The translations under genes and the position numbers were made by a program. DNA of 5,280 bases from Acidobacteriota bacterium (GTDB lineage: Bacteria; Acidobacteriota; Holophagae; Thermotomaculales; Thermotomaculaceae), in the NCBI GenBank assembly GCA_027038695.1, contig JALWHA010000048.1:1-5280 (forward strand). Reading direction: 5' to 3'. The notes below the pieces were generated by a model. That model was given only the letters and a program-made list of their open reading frames with translations. It made no database searches and was not told the DNA's origin. Every line of letters begins with the position of its first letter. Position 1 is the first letter of the stretch. This document shows positions 4,459 to 5,280 of the stretch, piece after piece.

Positions 4459-5280
4459 ATGAAATTTTTTGATAAGAGCAAAGGTGCATCACAAACCGAA
4501 TACATAATTCTCATTGTTTTAATCGCTATATCCACTATGGCCGCGGTAAGTCAGTACGGCAAAGAGATAAAGGCTCTATTTCAAAAAACCACTGTGAAAT
4601 TGTCTTTAAACAATACTAACGACGACGGCGACAATAAAATTCCTCCCGGTGGAAACAGAGAGATAGGCGGGGAGGACACCACTATCCCGGATAGCGGGGA
4701 TACCGATATCGGCGGTGACGCTTCTAATAATATAAATGCTAAAAGCGACGAAGAATGCCAGAAAGAATACAATAATTTAATGGATGAAAAGGTAAAGGAA
4801 GAAAATAGCTATATTCAAAACTTAATCCAACATACTGTAAATAGGGACAATTATAGAAGGGTGGAGAATGATTGTGTTTCTCAATCCTCATTTTTTAGTC
4901 GTTTTCCTCCTAATGCGTCTTTTTATTTATTCGATACTGCTCTTGGGGTTTACGGTCGGAGAAATACCTCTGGATATTGGAGGAATTTTTATTCAAGAAA
5001 GAAACAGGAGTACTCCAGGCTTGTAAATGAGGAAAATGCAAAAATAAGGCAAGAACAGGAAAGGCATAATGCTTTTCTTGATAATTGGAATAATCAATTA
5101 CAACAATGGCAAAATGAATGCGGAGGCAGGCATTCCGACAGTAACGGCAATAGTAATGCTAATAAAAGCGACGAAGAATGCCAGAAAGAATATAATAATT
5201 TAATGAATGAAATGAGTACAGAAAATGATAACTACCTTAAAAACTTAATCAATTATAATTTACTTAAGGATAATTATAGA
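4459..5280 (+). CDS. Flp/type IVb prepilin-like protein with repeated Cys-bounded modules (3' end outside window)
   Basis: The frame is open from ATG 4459 to the window edge, giving 274 residues with no stop, so the gene is partial. Residues 1-85 align without gaps to the preceding protein: basic leader, Gly9, ASQTEY, hydrophobic helix, and an almost identical acidic linker. The first module starts at KSDEEC (Cys100) and ends in WNNQLQQWQNECGGRH (Cys221), 121 residues apart, with an additional Cys139 absent from the paralog. Where the first gene stops after CGGRH, this one continues through an Asn/Ser/Gly linker (226-235). It then enters a second module at KSDEECQKEYNNLM (Cys241), which is in frame and 141 codons after the first. 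Expected location is the inner membrane before cleavage, then the pilus or cell surface. There is no proper Shine-Dalgarno, only AGG two bases before the ATG. Total module number and true length cannot be seen. I recognise no enzyme motif. Confidence 0.8.
   Translation, partial: MKFFDKSKGASQTEYIILIVLIAISTMAAVSQYGKEIKALFQKTTVKLSLNNTNDDGDNKIPPGGNREIGGEDTTIPDSGDTDIGGDASNNINAKSDEECQKEYNNLMDEKVKEENSYIQNLIQHTVNRDNYRRVENDCVSQSSFFSRFPPNASFYLFDTALGVYGRRNTSGYWRNFYSRKKQEYSRLVNEENAKIRQEQERHNAFLDNWNNQLQQWQNECGGRHSDSNGNSNANKSDEECQKEYNNLMNEMSTENDNYLKNLINYNLLKDNYR
4546..4713 (+). repeat. Near-identical block shared with 3749-3916 (copy 2)
   Basis: This is the second copy of the 168-base leader-end and linker block, at codons 30-85 of the second pilin-like gene. 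Identity falls on both sides: the hydrophobic helix upstream differs at several synonymous and conservative positions, and the module downstream is strongly diverged. Confidence 0.9.
4744..4857 (+). repeat. Module repeat, first copy (N-terminal 38 residues)
   Basis: This encodes residues 96-133 of the second pilin-like protein, from SDEEC to DNYR. It aligns without gaps to 5167-5280 with 23 of 38 residues identical. The first 13 residues are identical and nearly so at the DNA level. The equivalent part of the first gene begins at SEEEC, near 3941. Confidence 0.85.
5167..5280 (+). repeat. Module repeat, second copy (cut by window edge)
   Basis: This encodes residues 237-274 of the second pilin-like protein. 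It begins exactly 423 bases (141 codons) after the first copy, so the duplication keeps the reading frame. Only the first 38 residues of the module are visible, and the matching C-terminal half with NECGGRH should lie to the right. Confidence 0.85.

Noticed and set aside
4581..4772. Minus-strand reading frame opposite the second pilin-like gene
   Set aside because: It is antisense to the conserved leader and linker; the plus-strand frame is supported by the paralog.

Overview
The window comes from a moderately AT-rich bacterial chromosome. It reads left to right on the plus strand, with no convincing minus-strand gene, RNA gene, CRISPR array or insertion sequence. The ftsH-folP overlap and the FolP with an extra N-terminal domain suggest an anaerobic or sediment-type Gram-negative lineage (Deferribacterota or a delta-proteobacterial relative). 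That assignment is a low-confidence impression from protein style, not a demonstrated placement.

Region 1 (1-1736) is housekeeping. It holds the C-terminal protease half of FtsH, which enters from the left edge with its HEAGH zinc site. This overlaps folP, a dihydropteroate synthase (folate synthesis) with an N-terminal extension of roughly 130 residues. The 59-base overlap (38 if the GTG start is used) implies translational coupling.

Region 2 (1737-3618) is an etfB-etfA operon for an electron-transfer flavoprotein. It has its own promoter (TTGACT, 17 bases, TAAAAT), good Shine-Dalgarno sequences and a strong G/C-stem terminator. Just upstream of the promoter, overlapping the folP stop codon, is an 18-bp palindrome, TGATGA-type in appearance, whose exact sequence is TGAATGAATACTCATTCA. 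It matches the operator consensus I recall for the TetR-family fatty-acid regulator FadR of Bacillus. FadR controls beta-oxidation genes including etfBA there, so this ETF probably serves acyl-CoA oxidation under acyl-CoA-responsive control.

Region 3 (3619-5280) is the least ordinary part. Two tandem paralogous genes encode proteins with a Flp/type IVb-like prepilin leader (G|ASQTEY plus a hydrophobic helix), an acidic Asp/Gly/Asn linker, and a charged, probably helical module bounded by two cysteines (EEC ... NECGGRH). The first gene has one module and stops right after it. The second reads through the same point into a short Asn/Ser linker and a second copy of the module, and is still open at the window edge. 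The leaders and linkers share a 168-base block with only four differences while the modules are strongly diverged, which suggests recent recombination or gene conversion. Both genes lack a good Shine-Dalgarno, and each has a Crp/Fnr-like palindrome about 80 bases upstream of its start. I do not recognise the cysteine-bounded module as a named family. This pair is the best candidate here for an undescribed surface or pilus-associated system.
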